In this document: piece by piece, positions 25,047 to 32,703 of the stretch
How positions within the stretch are numbered: position 1 is the stretch's first letter
How the letters are laid out: the number at the start of each line of letters is the position of its first letter
NCBI RefSeq assembly: GCF_014844075.1
Contig: NZ_CP062165.1
Location: forward strand, 4,092,001-4,156,000
Reading direction: 5' to 3'
Source: Paenibacillus sp. JNUCC-31
GTDB taxonomy: Bacteria > Bacillota > Bacilli > Paenibacillales > Paenibacillaceae
Length of the DNA: 64,000 nucleotides
Made by a program: the position numbers and the translations under genes
Notes under the pieces: generated by a model
Databases searched by the model: none
Told to the model about the DNA's origin: nothing
What the model saw: only the letters and a program-made list of their open reading frames with translations

Positions 25047-25137
25047 CGGAAAGGGTGGGATTCGAACCCACGCACGCTTGAAACGCCTAGCATATTCTAA
25101 TGAATCTGCCCCCCTTAAGCCTCTTGGGTACCTTACC
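25047..25137 (-). tRNA. Serine-type (class II) tRNA-like RNA with abnormal anticodon arm
   Basis: The minus strand gives a 91-nt RNA with the acceptor GGTAAGG/CCTTTCC (one U-U mismatch), U8 A9, D-arm CCC-AAGAGGCTTAA-GGG, a long variable arm of about 17 nt, T-arm GTGGG-TTCGAAT-CCCAC, and discriminator G as in tRNA-Ser. CCA is not encoded. The anticodon arm is 20-22 nt where 17 is normal. It folds best as GCAGATTC-ATTA-GAATATGC, a nearly continuous helix with one G-A mismatch and a 4-nt loop, so no regular seven-base anticodon loop exists. Everything else is well kept. It could be a non-decoding tRNA-like RNA, an altered suppressor, or a decaying tRNA-Ser gene. Confidence 0.6.
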
Positions 25138-25144
25138 GAAATTT

Positions 25145-25174
25145 ATTATATCATTAGTAAGTATAATTTTTCAA
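25145..25174 (-). promoter_or_regulatory. Consensus promoter of the tRNA-like gene
   Basis: On the minus strand TTGAAA (25174-25169), 18-bp spacer, TATAAT (25150-25145). The expected start point, about seven bases further, is at 25138, one base before the mature 5' end of the tRNA-like RNA. Confidence 0.75.
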
Positions 25175-25874
25175 GTCCTTGGAATAATATTGAATATAAA
25201 GTGTTTTCAAAACTATTCAACTAAATTGAAGATCGTAGATCTTAGACAAACCTTGGCTCAAGAAAATCTGTGAAGGCCAATCATTGCAGAGAAGTGCTCC
25301 AGGCCAATACGATCTTCTATTTCCATTAGAGGCACCGCACAGATGTCACATAACATGAAAAAATCACAGTTGTTTCGACGTGAGAAGGAATATTACAGTC
25401 AGGGTCTTCAAACAACGTAGTTAGGTAAAGCCTATTGCACTAATGTAGAGAGTTCAGCGCTAAGGGCTTGTCCATATGAGTTAATTAATAATCCGATGAT
25501 TTTGCTAAATAGATAAAATATTCAACTATAACCTAGCTGGGAACGATTGCTGAATATTACCAAGAGGGCAGCTAATCAACGTAATCAACTGCTTTCATAA
25601 AAAACGGCAGCACAGTTCGATAACATAGAGATGGATGACGTAATTGAAGAAAGCTAAACTTCAAAATCAGGAGTGAAACAGTGCTGAAATAATATGGATA
25701 TCCAACAACAAAACAATGGTGCATATAATTCTTTTGAATTTGAAGAGGAGACCACGGGACTTATGTACACTTATGTATAAAAGTTATTTTTTTGACCATA
25801 CTTCTTAATATTAATTGTATTAGGAGGCAAGAATATGATTAACGAAAATTATAAGAAAGCACAGTCTTAAATTT
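25175..25874. other. 700 bp of decayed sequence without a gene
   Basis: Stops are frequent in all frames. Short runs with coding flavour occur, for example PSWERLLNITKRAANQRNQL near 25535-25600 on the plus strand. A ribosome binding site (AGGAGGCAAG) and ATG at 25835 open an 11-codon frame that stops at once (MINENYKKAQS). I see no RNA gene and no repeat. Confidence 0.4.
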
Positions 25875-26289
25875 AGACTTTTATCAAGAAGAAATAAAGG
25901 CTTATTCTTTACTTCAGCTTTATCTGGTTCAGAAAGAACATATTTATTGAAGAAGTACTGTCAAGATAATATTAGTACATATTATTTGAAACCAGCTATA
26001 ATAGATTCAAAATTTCCTAGCGGTATGCTACGAACGAAGTATGCTTCGGGAATTTAATGTTCCTGTGTTCGTGAGAATAACTCAGATGAAATTGATTTAC
26101 CGTTTAGAGGGAATACTTCGTAATATGAATATTAAACTCCTGATAAATGATGGTTCTCAGAAGATTGGTTTTACTAAGTTAAGCAGTAAGTATTTAAAAG
26201 AATTAAATAAAAGACTGGGAGTTAAAGTTGTTTATAGTATTCCAGAGTTTTCATCACATGTTGCTAGAATAGTTACATTAAAGAAATGA
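25875..26289 (+). pseudogene. Frameshifted remnant, weakly like a thymidine-kinase-type P-loop protein
   Basis: One frame reads SALSGSERTYLLKKYCQDN then YYLKPAIIDSKFPSGMLRTKYA up to a stop near 26055 (quoted in parts). The next frame supplies NNSDEIDLPFRGNTS, and a third, 26041-26289, supplies LLINDGSQKIG and SSKYLKELNKRLGVKVVYSI. The order SG(K/E)..YLL, then YLLKPAIDSR-like, then LINDGSQ (DEAQ-like) and LGVKVV(Y) resembles thymidine kinase, but the catalytic residues are altered. Two frameshifts make it a pseudogene. The family assignment is tentative. Confidence 0.35.
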
Positions 26290-26420
26290 TATAAGTAAGT
26301 ATTAGTAGCCAAATTGTTGGAGTGGTTCTAATACAACATATAGATTTAAGGGTCGTGTTTCAGTAGTAGATTATTAAAATGCGAAACGAAATAGTAATTT
26401 AATTTGAATGTTTTAAATGA
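26290..26420. other. Non-coding spacer
   Basis: AT-rich, no gene. It leads to the terminator at 26421. Confidence 0.3.
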
Positions 26421-26453
26421 GACTGCAATCTAACATTAGATTGCAGTCTTTTT
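26421..26453 (+). terminator. Intrinsic terminator
   Basis: GACTGCAATCTAA / TTAGATTGCAGTC with almost no spacer between the arms, then TTTTT. It follows the decayed 25.9-26.3 kb gene. Confidence 0.8.
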
Positions 26454-26688
26454 GCTGTGTTATAATTTACTTGAAGATATCTCCAGAAGCAGTATCCAAT
26501 TTTATGTATGAATATACAAAGTGAGTTTGTTCATTTTTCTCACTAATTGTGAAAATCACTGAGAAATTTAGATGTTATAGTAATTTTTTTCTCATTAATT
26601 ATGACAACGCACAGATAAATAATATAAGACAAGAGAAGTCTTAATGTTGACGATTAGCTATTCCTTTATTTAATGAAATATGGATTAG

Positions 26689-26731
26689 AAAACACAAAAA
26701 AGGCTCATTCATCGAGCCTTTTTTGTGTTTT
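26689..26731. terminator. Bidirectional intrinsic terminator
   Basis: A perfect 18-bp stem (AAAACACAAAAAAGGCTC / GAGCCTTTTTTGTGTTTT) with loop ATTCATC. The AT-rich arms give A- and T-runs in both directions. Between 26454 and 26688 no gene is visible. Confidence 0.8.
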
Positions 26732-26902
26732 ACGAAACCATAACCTGCGATACATTTTTTAAAAGTACATTCTAATTAATGGACTTTTGTGCAACTGAAG
26801 TATGGGTTTGGCTTTGCTTGGTCCCAATAAAGCAAAGAATACTGAGATCAAGACGACCAAAGAAAATGGGTTGCCTCATGCCAGTTATTCAAGTTTTTTC
26901 TC

Positions 26903-26933
26903 TTGACCTTGGAGTTTACTCCAATGTTATGAT
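26903..26933 (+). promoter_or_regulatory. MerR-type promoter with 19-bp spacer and central dyad
   Basis: TTGACC (26903-26908) and TATGAT (26928-26933) are 19 bp apart, the long spacing that MerR activators correct. The spacer holds the dyad TTGGAGT-TT-ACTCCAA (26909-26924). It is an exact textbook arrangement and directly precedes the MerR frame. Confidence 0.85.
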
Positions 26934-26949
26934 CTAATCGGAAAGGGGG

Positions 26950-27357
26950 TTTACGGATTTTGCTAGCAAATATCAAATTCAAACGGATACGATTCGTTAT
27001 TATGAGAAAGAGAACTTATTGAATCCGTTAAGGCGAGAAAATGGGTATCGGGAGTATGATGAAGAATGTGAAAAGCAGTTACAGCTAATTATCGTATTAA
27101 AACAATTAGGTTTTACAATAAAAGAGATGCAACAAATACTTATATTACGAGACCAACCCATATCAACAGGATGTAACGATGCAACAGTATGGTTATTGAA
27201 TCAAAAAATAACGAAACTTGAAGAAAAAATTCAGTTTTACCAACAAGCATTACAAGTGGTGCAAACCATTAAAGAGCTTGCAAGTGAAGCGGTATATTCA
27301 GAGAATAAAGAAGTTATTGAAAAATTGTTACTTAGTTTATTCCAAAAGGATTCATAA
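26950..27357 (+). pseudogene. MerR family regulator without a recognisable start codon
   Basis: The open frame after the stop at 26935 reads FTDFASKYQIQTDTIRYYEK, ENLLNPLRRENGYREYDEE, then the long coiled-coil dimer helix (LNQKITKLEEKIQFYQQAL) and ends at 27355-27357. This is a complete MerR protein apart from the first few residues: family members start M(Y/F)RI.EFAS, and the codons for this start appear deleted between AAAGGGGG and TTTACGGAT. No ATG, GTG or TTG lies before the HTH. An in-frame ATG at 27040-27045 would remove the HTH. So it is probably inactive, although its promoter is intact. It is paired with the frameshifted DUF4260 gene. Confidence 0.65.
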
Positions 27358-27367
27358 GGAGAGAGAT

Positions 27368-27728
27368 ATGGTGACGAATAAACAAATCGTTCATGTTGAA
27401 TATATATTAGCTGTTACACTTTCTTTCTTTCTTTATTTACATGCAGCTACACTTTCCAATTTGGTTGTTTTTTGTGCTTTTATTCGTTCCTGATCTTACA
27501 ATGCTTGGTTACGCAATGAATAAGAAAATAGGTGCGATTGTTTATAATTTCGGACACACATTTATTTTTCCCCTGCTTTTAGCATTAAGTTACTTATATT
27601 TTTCAAACGATTATCTGCTGTTAGGGTCGATCATCTGGATAGCTCATATATGTTTGGATAGAGCAATAGGTGCCGGATTGAAATATCAAGATTCTGCATT
27701 TACTAGTACACATATACAAAGGCTTTAA
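27368..27728 (+). pseudogene. DUF4260 family membrane protein, frameshifted
   Basis: From ATG 27368 (GGAGAGAG upstream) the frame gives MVTNKQIVHVEYILAVTLS then FFLYLH, and a one-base shift near 27440 continues with QLHFPIWLFFVLLFVPDLTM, LGYAMNKKIGAIVYNFGHT, an LLLALSYLYF helix, and the ending IWIAHICLDRAIGAGLKY. These are the features of the four-helix DUF4260 family (PDLSMLGY, GA..YN..HT, AHIGFDR..GYGLKY). The family is often regulated by a neighbouring MerR. Function unknown. Confidence 0.7.
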
Positions 27729-27871
27729 AATTGCGGCTGCACTCATTGTACCGATAATTAAAATAGTTTGCGGGCAGGGATGCAATTGAAATTGGAAGAG
27801 TTTCAAGTTTCCCAAACGATCTATCGTGATAAGGACAGCCCATGTGAAATAGTTGAGGAACATCTTGTAGT

Positions 27872-28216
27872 TCATCCGTATTCTTTTCCGAAGTCCTCCA
27901 TCTTTTCAAGGATGGGCAGTAACTTCATTCCCTTGTCTGTTAACGAATACTCCACTCGTGGAGGTACCTCCGGATAAACATGACGTTGAATAACGCCATC
28001 ATTCTCCAGTTCTTTAAGCTGCTTCGTAAGAGAGCCTTGAGATAGATCTCCAAGGAATTTTTTGATATCCGAATAACGACGTTTTTCATCTTTTAGATAC
28101 CATAATATAAAATACTTCCAGCGTCCGGAAAGAACATTCTGGGTAAAGGCTATCGCGTACATATCACTTTTTTTCTCCATAAACTCTTGTTCAAATCCTT
28201 CATTGCAAACCCTCAT
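27872..28216 (-). CDS. HxlR family winged-helix regulator
   Basis: A 114-residue HxlR protein starting at ATG 28216, after AGGAGTG. It has a cysteine near the N-terminus (RVCNEGF), the typical LSGRWKYFILWYL, the recognition region RRYSDIKKFLGDLSQGSLTKQL (quoted: YSDIKKFLGDLSQGSL), and a wing YPEVPPRVEYSLTDKG. HxlR members respond to aldehydes, quinones or thiol stress, often through the N-terminal cysteine. It is divergent from the flavin monooxygenase operon, so that it probably controls it together with the MarR protein downstream (inference). Confidence 0.85.
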   Translation of the reverse strand: MRVCNEGFEQEFMEKKSDMYAIAFTQNVLSGRWKYFILWYLKDEKRRYSDIKKFLGDLSQGSLTKQLKELENDGVIQRHVYPEVPPRVEYSLTDKGMKLLPILEKMEDFGKEYG

Positions 28217-28343
28217 TGATATCACTCCTAATCTATAGGTACAAATAGATGTACTATGTTCATTTAAATTGCCCTCTTTGCAAACGAAACGAATACACTT
28301 ATGATTGGTCAACAACCAAAACAAAACCATTTTGGTCTTATAG

Positions 28344-28395
28344 TTAGCAGGCTAAGTAATTATTATATTTCTTCATCCTATAGTTAGCAAGCTAA
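28344..28395. promoter_or_regulatory. Two TTAG-N4-CTAA operators in the divergent spacer
   Basis: TTAGCAGGCTAA (28344-28355) and TTAGCAAGCTAA (28384-28395), each within TATAGTTAGC..GCTAA, are 40 bp apart. The same dyad lies before and after the MarR gene (30923, 31415). Confidence 0.6.
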
Positions 28396-28422
28396 ATAAT
28401 AACATGGAAAGGATTAACTGAT

Positions 28423-28509
28423 GTGAATACAGCAAATGACTTTTATCCTAATCAAGAAAGGCGAAAGAAAGGTCATGAATTATTGGCAAAAGGATTAGGT
28501 TTATCATAA
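28423..28509 (+). CDS. Short ORF of 28 codons, possible remnant
   Basis: GTG 28423 with AAGGA upstream gives a 28-residue basic peptide (starting MNTANDFYPNQERRKKG, ending LLAKGLGLS). It lies 38 bp before the monooxygenase start. I do not recognise it. It may be a leader peptide or the remains of a lost gene. Confidence 0.3.
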   Translation: MNTANDFYPNQERRKKGHELLAKGLGLS

Positions 28510-28547
28510 GGAGATAAGTGAACTCGTGAAAAGGAGATTATTCAAAA

Positions 28548-29675
28548 ATGGAAGATAGAAAGCTTAAATTAGGAGGAATTATTGATGGCGTGGGTTGGAA
28601 TTACACGGGTTGGAGACACCCCGCTATTCCGGCGGATGCCAGTGAAAATATGGAGTATTACGTACAGAAAGCCATACAACTTGAACAGGGAAAGTTCGAT
28701 CTCATCTTTTTGGCAGACGTAAGTCATATCGGACCTGGCATGATCCCGCACTATCTAAGCATGTTTGAGGGCGTATCCATTTTGTCGGCACTAAGTATGG
28801 TAACACACTCCATTGGACTGGTAGCAACCATAGCGACTTCATATGCAGATCCCTTTACGGTTGCCAGGCAAATCGCCTCACTCGACAAGATTAGCAAGGG
28901 TAGAGCAGGGTGGAATGCGATCACCTCGAATCCGGGAGGATTAGCCAATTACAGTCGGTCCCATTTAACGAAAGCAGATCTTTATCCCATGAAAAAAGAG
29001 TTTTTGGAGATTGTAGAAGGCCTCTGGGATTCGTATGAAGACGATGCCTTTATACGTGATAAGGAACGTGGGGTATTTTATGACCCGCGTAAGATGCATC
29101 CACTACATTATACGGGGAACTACTTTTCTGTGGAGGGACCCTTAAATATTAGTCGATCGAGGCAAGGCAGACCGGTCGTCTTTCAAGCCGGTACTTCCCC
29201 GGCATTCATGGATATTGCTGCGCAGCATGCCGAAGTCATTATGGCGCCTGGAGATGATTTGGAATATCTCAAAGCATTTACTTCTGAACTAAAACGTAAA
29301 GTTCAAAATCAAGGGCGTTCACCATATGACCTGTTGATGATGCCTTCTCACAACCCGATCGTTGGTAAAACGGAAAAGGAGGCACTGGAAAAACTAAGGG
29401 AAATCGAATCATGGATGCCTAAAGGTTATCGAATGCCGAAACCTGGGTTAATAGGATCGGCAGAGCATGTTGCCGAACAAATCGAACATTGGTATCGAGA
29501 AGGGGTCATGGATATCTTGCTCATTAGACAAGATCATCCAGAAGGATTTAAGGACTTTATTAGATTGGTTGTTCCTATCTTGCAAGATAAAGGCATATTC
29601 CGCAAGGAATATGAGGATGATACACTTCGGGGGAATTTAGGTCTACCTTACCCTAAAAATAAATACACGAAGTAA
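28548..29675 (+). CDS. NtaA/SnaA/DszA-type FMN-dependent monooxygenase
   Basis: A 375-residue flavoprotein of the bacterial luciferase superfamily, class C. Hallmarks are the start LGGIIDGVGWNYTGWRHP, DLIFLADV, IGLVATIATSYADPFTVARQ, the flavin-binding AGWNAITS near residue 122, and GRPVVFQAGTSPAF near 206. Relatives that oxidise nitrilotriacetate, EDTA, pristinamycin II or dibenzothiophene sulfone are usually around 440 residues. This protein lacks about 60 residues between the ESWMP and KPGLIGSAEHVAEQI segments, probably an excursion loop. It needs FMNH2 from a separate reductase. AAGGAG precedes the ATG. Confidence 0.85.
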   Translation: MEDRKLKLGGIIDGVGWNYTGWRHPAIPADASENMEYYVQKAIQLEQGKFDLIFLADVSHIGPGMIPHYLSMFEGVSILSALSMVTHSIGLVATIATSYADPFTVARQIASLDKISKGRAGWNAITSNPGGLANYSRSHLTKADLYPMKKEFLEIVEGLWDSYEDDAFIRDKERGVFYDPRKMHPLHYTGNYFSVEGPLNISRSRQGRPVVFQAGTSPAFMDIAAQHAEVIMAPGDDLEYLKAFTSELKRKVQNQGRSPYDLLMMPSHNPIVGKTEKEALEKLREIESWMPKGYRMPKPGLIGSAEHVAEQIEHWYREGVMDILLIRQDHPEGFKDFIRLVVPILQDKGIFRKEYEDDTLRGNLGLPYPKNKYTK

Positions 29676-29744
29676 TAATCAAAAATACTGAAGATTAGGA
29701 TACAGCTGAGATAATAAATAAAAAACCAAGGGAGATGTTTTACA

Positions 29745-30854
29745 TTGAGTAAGAAAAAGAATATTCGTACAGGAATCATAGGGGCTTCAATCAATAATGG
29801 GTGGGCGAAGGTTACACATATTCCAGCCATTGAGCATTTGGATGAATTTGAGCTTACAGCAGTGGGGACAAGCAATACGGCGAGTGCGAAGAAAAGCGCA
29901 GAAGCTTTCTACGCAGATTACGGCTTTGATAACATGGAGGAGCTGGCTCAACATCCTGATGTGGACATGGTCGTTGTCAGTATTAACGTTAAGGAACATT
30001 ATAACGCCGTTAAAGCCATCGCGCCTGCTGGAAAACCAATCTATTGCGAATGGCCATTGGGATCCAATACGACTGAAGCACTTGAAATGCAGGAATGGGT
30101 AGCTTCCGCAAAATTGCCAAATGCGATTGGATTACAGGCCAGACAAGCCCCGGCCGTTCAGTATGTGAAAGATTTATTGGCAGAAGGTTATGTGGGTAAA
30201 GTGTTGTCTGCCAATTTGAAGATCTCCATTGATGGCATGGGCGGCGTGGGCGACAAGTCAAGTGCGTACCTATTCGACCGGAAGATTGGAGGGAACTTGC
30301 TGACCATTGTAGGTGGACATAATCTGGATGCATTTACCTACATGCTTGGAGATTTCACCGAACTTTCTTCCATCACAGCACAGCAATTTCCTGAAGTTGA
30401 ATTGGTGGATATTCAGAAAGTCATCAAGAAGACGACAGCTGATCAAATACTGATTACTGGAAAATTAACTAGTGGTGCAGCAGCGAGTGTTCATATTCAA
30501 GGTGGAGTCAAACATCAGACAGGACTAACGCTTGAAATTTTTGGGGATCAGGGGACAATCGTGCTGAGTGCGCCTGCATCCATTCAATTCGGATCACACC
30601 AATTACGCGGTGCTGGAGCTACTGACAACGTCCTTCGTGAACTAACCATTCCGGATTCCTATTACTGGGGCCCACAATCTCTAAAAAATGACTCCGGATT
30701 TGTTCTGAATATGGCTCAGGCTTATCGTAAATTCGCGCAAGATATTCAAGAAGGCACTACCTCAGCACCTACTTTCGCGGATGCGGTGAAACTTCATCAG
30801 TTTCTGGATGCCGTCGAAAAATCAGCACAGACCGGTGAACGTCAATATTTTTAA
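29745..30854 (+). CDS. Gfo/Idh/MocA family oxidoreductase (Gal80-like)
   Basis: A 369-residue NAD(P)-dependent oxidoreductase. The N-terminal Rossmann domain begins TGIIGASINNGWAKVTHIPA, has VDMVVVSINVKEHYN and the family motif (Y)CEWPLGSN, where other members have EKP. The C-terminal alpha/beta domain holds GGNLLTIVGGHNLDAFTYMLG. The EWPLG sequence and the length match the yeast Gal80-like subgroup. TTG start 29745, after AGGGAGA. It follows the monooxygenase by 70 bp on the same strand. Substrate unknown. Confidence 0.87.
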   Translation: MSKKKNIRTGIIGASINNGWAKVTHIPAIEHLDEFELTAVGTSNTASAKKSAEAFYADYGFDNMEELAQHPDVDMVVVSINVKEHYNAVKAIAPAGKPIYCEWPLGSNTTEALEMQEWVASAKLPNAIGLQARQAPAVQYVKDLLAEGYVGKVLSANLKISIDGMGGVGDKSSAYLFDRKIGGNLLTIVGGHNLDAFTYMLGDFTELSSITAQQFPEVELVDIQKVIKKTTADQILITGKLTSGAAASVHIQGGVKHQTGLTLEIFGDQGTIVLSAPASIQFGSHQLRGAGATDNVLRELTIPDSYYWGPQSLKNDSGFVLNMAQAYRKFAQDIQEGTTSAPTFADAVKLHQFLDAVEKSAQTGERQYF

Positions 30855-30922
30855 TCCATGAGTTGCCCCTAATAGGCGGTAACTCTAAGGTAAATTGACA
30901 CTTTAATATCACCGTGATACAT

Positions 30923-30934
30923 TTAGTCTGCTAA
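30923..30934. promoter_or_regulatory. TTAG-N4-CTAA operator before the MarR gene
   Basis: TTAGTCTGCTAA within ATTTAGTCTGCTAAAT, 32 bp before the MarR start. Third copy of the motif. Confidence 0.6.
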
Positions 30935-30965
30935 ATATCATTCGGATGACAGGACGGGATAATTC

Positions 30966-31391
30966 ATGACAGATGCAGTAGATTGTGATATTCGACAGTC
31001 GTTAGATCGGATTTCCTCCCAAATGCGTCGGAATTATAGTGAATCTCTTAGGGAACTTAATCTCTATGTAGGACAAGATAATTTGTTGTATCGTCTGTGG
31101 TTGGGTGATGGGGTAACACAAATGCAACTGTGTGAACACTTGAAATGTGAGCCGCCAACGGTAACGAACATGGTTAAATCACTGGAGCAGAACGGATTCA
31201 TATATCGTAAACGTGATGGCCAAGATGCCCGGATCATGCGTATTTATCTAACGGACAAAGGAAAAGAATTAGAAAAGCCGGTTGAGATTAAATGGAGGGA
31301 GCAGCAGGATAAATTGCTTCAATCCATTTCGACGGAAGATCGGTTGATATTAAGACAGCTAATGCAACAAATGGAGAGGAATTTAATATGA
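30966..31391 (+). CDS. MarR family transcriptional regulator
   Basis: A 141-residue winged-helix protein. The recognition part is TQMQLCEHLKCEPPTVTNMV near residues 60-80, followed by the wing KRDGQDARIMRIYLTDKG. Cysteines at LCEHLKCE could sense oxidants. Its gene is flanked by TTAG-N4-CTAA dyads on both sides, and two more precede the monooxygenase, so it probably represses itself and the operon before it (inference). Weak AGGACGGG upstream. Confidence 0.87.
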   Translation: MTDAVDCDIRQSLDRISSQMRRNYSESLRELNLYVGQDNLLYRLWLGDGVTQMQLCEHLKCEPPTVTNMVKSLEQNGFIYRKRDGQDARIMRIYLTDKGKELEKPVEIKWREQQDKLLQSISTEDRLILRQLMQQMERNLI

Positions 31392-31414
31392 CTCTCTATT
31401 TCTTCGATATATAA

Positions 31415-31426
31415 TTAGCCTGCTAA
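31415..31426. promoter_or_regulatory. TTAG-N4-CTAA operator after the MarR gene
   Basis: TTAGCCTGCTAA, 24 bp after the MarR stop. Fourth copy of the motif. No gene immediately downstream has an obvious link to it, and a gene once controlled by it may be lost. Confidence 0.5.
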
Positions 31427-31740
31427 AGGAATAGAGTAGCAATTTCCGGCATTTTGTATATATCTGTATCTTTAAGCAATCCGGAACTCAGTTTCCCTAC
31501 GATCGACAGGCGCACGGCATTTCGCGGAACATAAGGACAGCTGTACCTGGACTGTACTGGATAACAGCTTCACTGCTCAACACAAAGTCGCTAAAATAGC
31601 GGCTTTTTTTCAATTCCCAAAAGAGGTTTGAAGTTTAATCAAGTATGTAATCCAGATTTGAGCCGCACCTTATATTTAATGATATTTGGGTTGATACTTG
31701 ATATAGTCCCGCGACTATAACGAGTGAAAGGGTGCTAACA
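31427..31740. other. Spacer with terminator at 31586-31610
   Basis: No intact gene. The AGTCGCTA/TAGCGGCT hairpin with loop AAA and seven T residues (31586-31610) ends transcription from the left. A short run before it (SFPTIDRRTAFRGT, about 31490-31532) has coding flavour only. TTGATA and TATAGT near 31690-31710 may be the promoter of the next gene. Confidence 0.6.
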
Positions 31741-32454
31741 TTGATCGATCAATTCATTATCCTTATTAGAAGTATCTCTGCCTTCTTACTTCTTTTGGTC
31801 ATCGCGCGCATACTGGGAAAACAAACGTTGTCGAATATGAATTTCCATGAATTTGTCACTGCAATCATCATGGGAGCAATAGCCGCCAATTTAGCTTTTA
31901 ATGAGAAGATGAAAGTCACGCATCTAATCATATCGTTGATTGTTTTTACAGGAACCTCGTATTTGTTATCCCAATTAAATCTGAAAAGCAGAAAAATCCG
32001 TTTATTGGCTGAAGGATCACCTACCGTATTGATCGAGGGTGGAAAAATTATGGAAAATAACCTCAGAAAGAATAAACTAACATTGGATTCCCTTAACCAA
32101 ATTCTGAGACAAAAAGACATTTTCAACATGGAGGAGGTAGAGTATGCATTACTCGAAGTGAGTGGGCAAGTTTCGGTAATGAAAAAAGCCAATTACAGAA
32201 CGGCTACAGTTCAGGATGTCCATAAGAAGGTAGAACAGAACCGTGAACGTATGCCTGTGGAGTTGATTATGGACGGAGAGATTTTAAGCAAGAATCTGAA
32301 GCTGAATGGCATATCCGAAGAGGAATTAGTCCAACAGCTTGGAGCACAGAAGAAGAACGTTAGCGATGTATTCTACGCGGTTAAAGGAAGTGATGGACGG
32401 CTGTATATGGATTATTATGTGGATCAAATTAAACATCCTATTGACGTAGAATAA
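31741..32454 (+). CDS. DUF421 (YetF-like) membrane protein
   Basis: A 237-residue protein with three N-terminal membrane helices (about residues 5-25, 35-55, 60-80) that contain the family signature ARILGKQTLSNMNFHEFVTAI (quoted: RILGKQTLSNMNFHEFV). Cytoplasmic parts follow, with SPTVLIEGGKIMENNLRKN near 98-116 and two repeats of a mixed alpha/beta fold. Bacillus YetF and YdfS homologues have been linked to spore germination; most family members are uncharacterised. TTG 31741 is chosen, because AAAGGGTG lies 8 bp upstream. It is monocistronic. Confidence 0.85.
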   Translation: MIDQFIILIRSISAFLLLLVIARILGKQTLSNMNFHEFVTAIIMGAIAANLAFNEKMKVTHLIISLIVFTGTSYLLSQLNLKSRKIRLLAEGSPTVLIEGGKIMENNLRKNKLTLDSLNQILRQKDIFNMEEVEYALLEVSGQVSVMKKANYRTATVQDVHKKVEQNRERMPVELIMDGEILSKNLKLNGISEEELVQQLGAQKKNVSDVFYAVKGSDGRLYMDYYVDQIKHPIDVE

Positions 32455-32472
32455 CTTGCAGGGGAAGCACAC

Positions 32473-32545
32473 ACGGGGATAAAAAATTCAATTCATCTGG
32501 TAAACGAATGCTTCGTTTCATCAGGTGATCTCCGTCTTTTTTTGT
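32473..32545 (+). terminator. Large compound hairpin terminator of the DUF421 gene
   Basis: ACGGGGAT..ATCTCCGT outer stem and CATCTGGT-AAACGAA/TTCGTTT inner stem with TGC loop, followed by C and seven T residues. Confidence 0.65.
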
Positions 32546-32603
32546 TCTCGTGCAGAGTGTTTAGTCCAAATAGATTTAATTATATGAAACTAATTTTAAC
32601 TAA

Positions 32604-32636
32604 GACCGTTATTTATAATCAGAGAACGGTCTTTTT
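32604..32636 (+). terminator. Second intrinsic terminator
   Basis: GACCGTT / AACGGTC stem with a 14-nt loop and TTTTT. Confidence 0.7.
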
Positions 32637-32703
32637 GAATTGATCGGATTTGGTTTAATGAGGACTGTTCTTGCACTTCATTCTTAGATGTAGGGAGAAA
32701 ATA

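Noticed and set aside
25047..25137. Ochre suppressor tRNA that would rescue the UAA codons in uvrX (3128) and the small ORF (5475), because UUA occurs in the anticodon arm
   Set aside because: The UUA is preceded by A instead of the required U33 and lies in a 4-nt loop of a long helix, so a functional UUA anticodon is not credible from the fold.
25047..25137. Selenocysteine tRNA (UCA in the arm)
   Set aside because: The acceptor and D-stem have normal serine-type lengths (7 and 3 bp), the stem around UCA does not pair, and no selenoprotein genes are seen.
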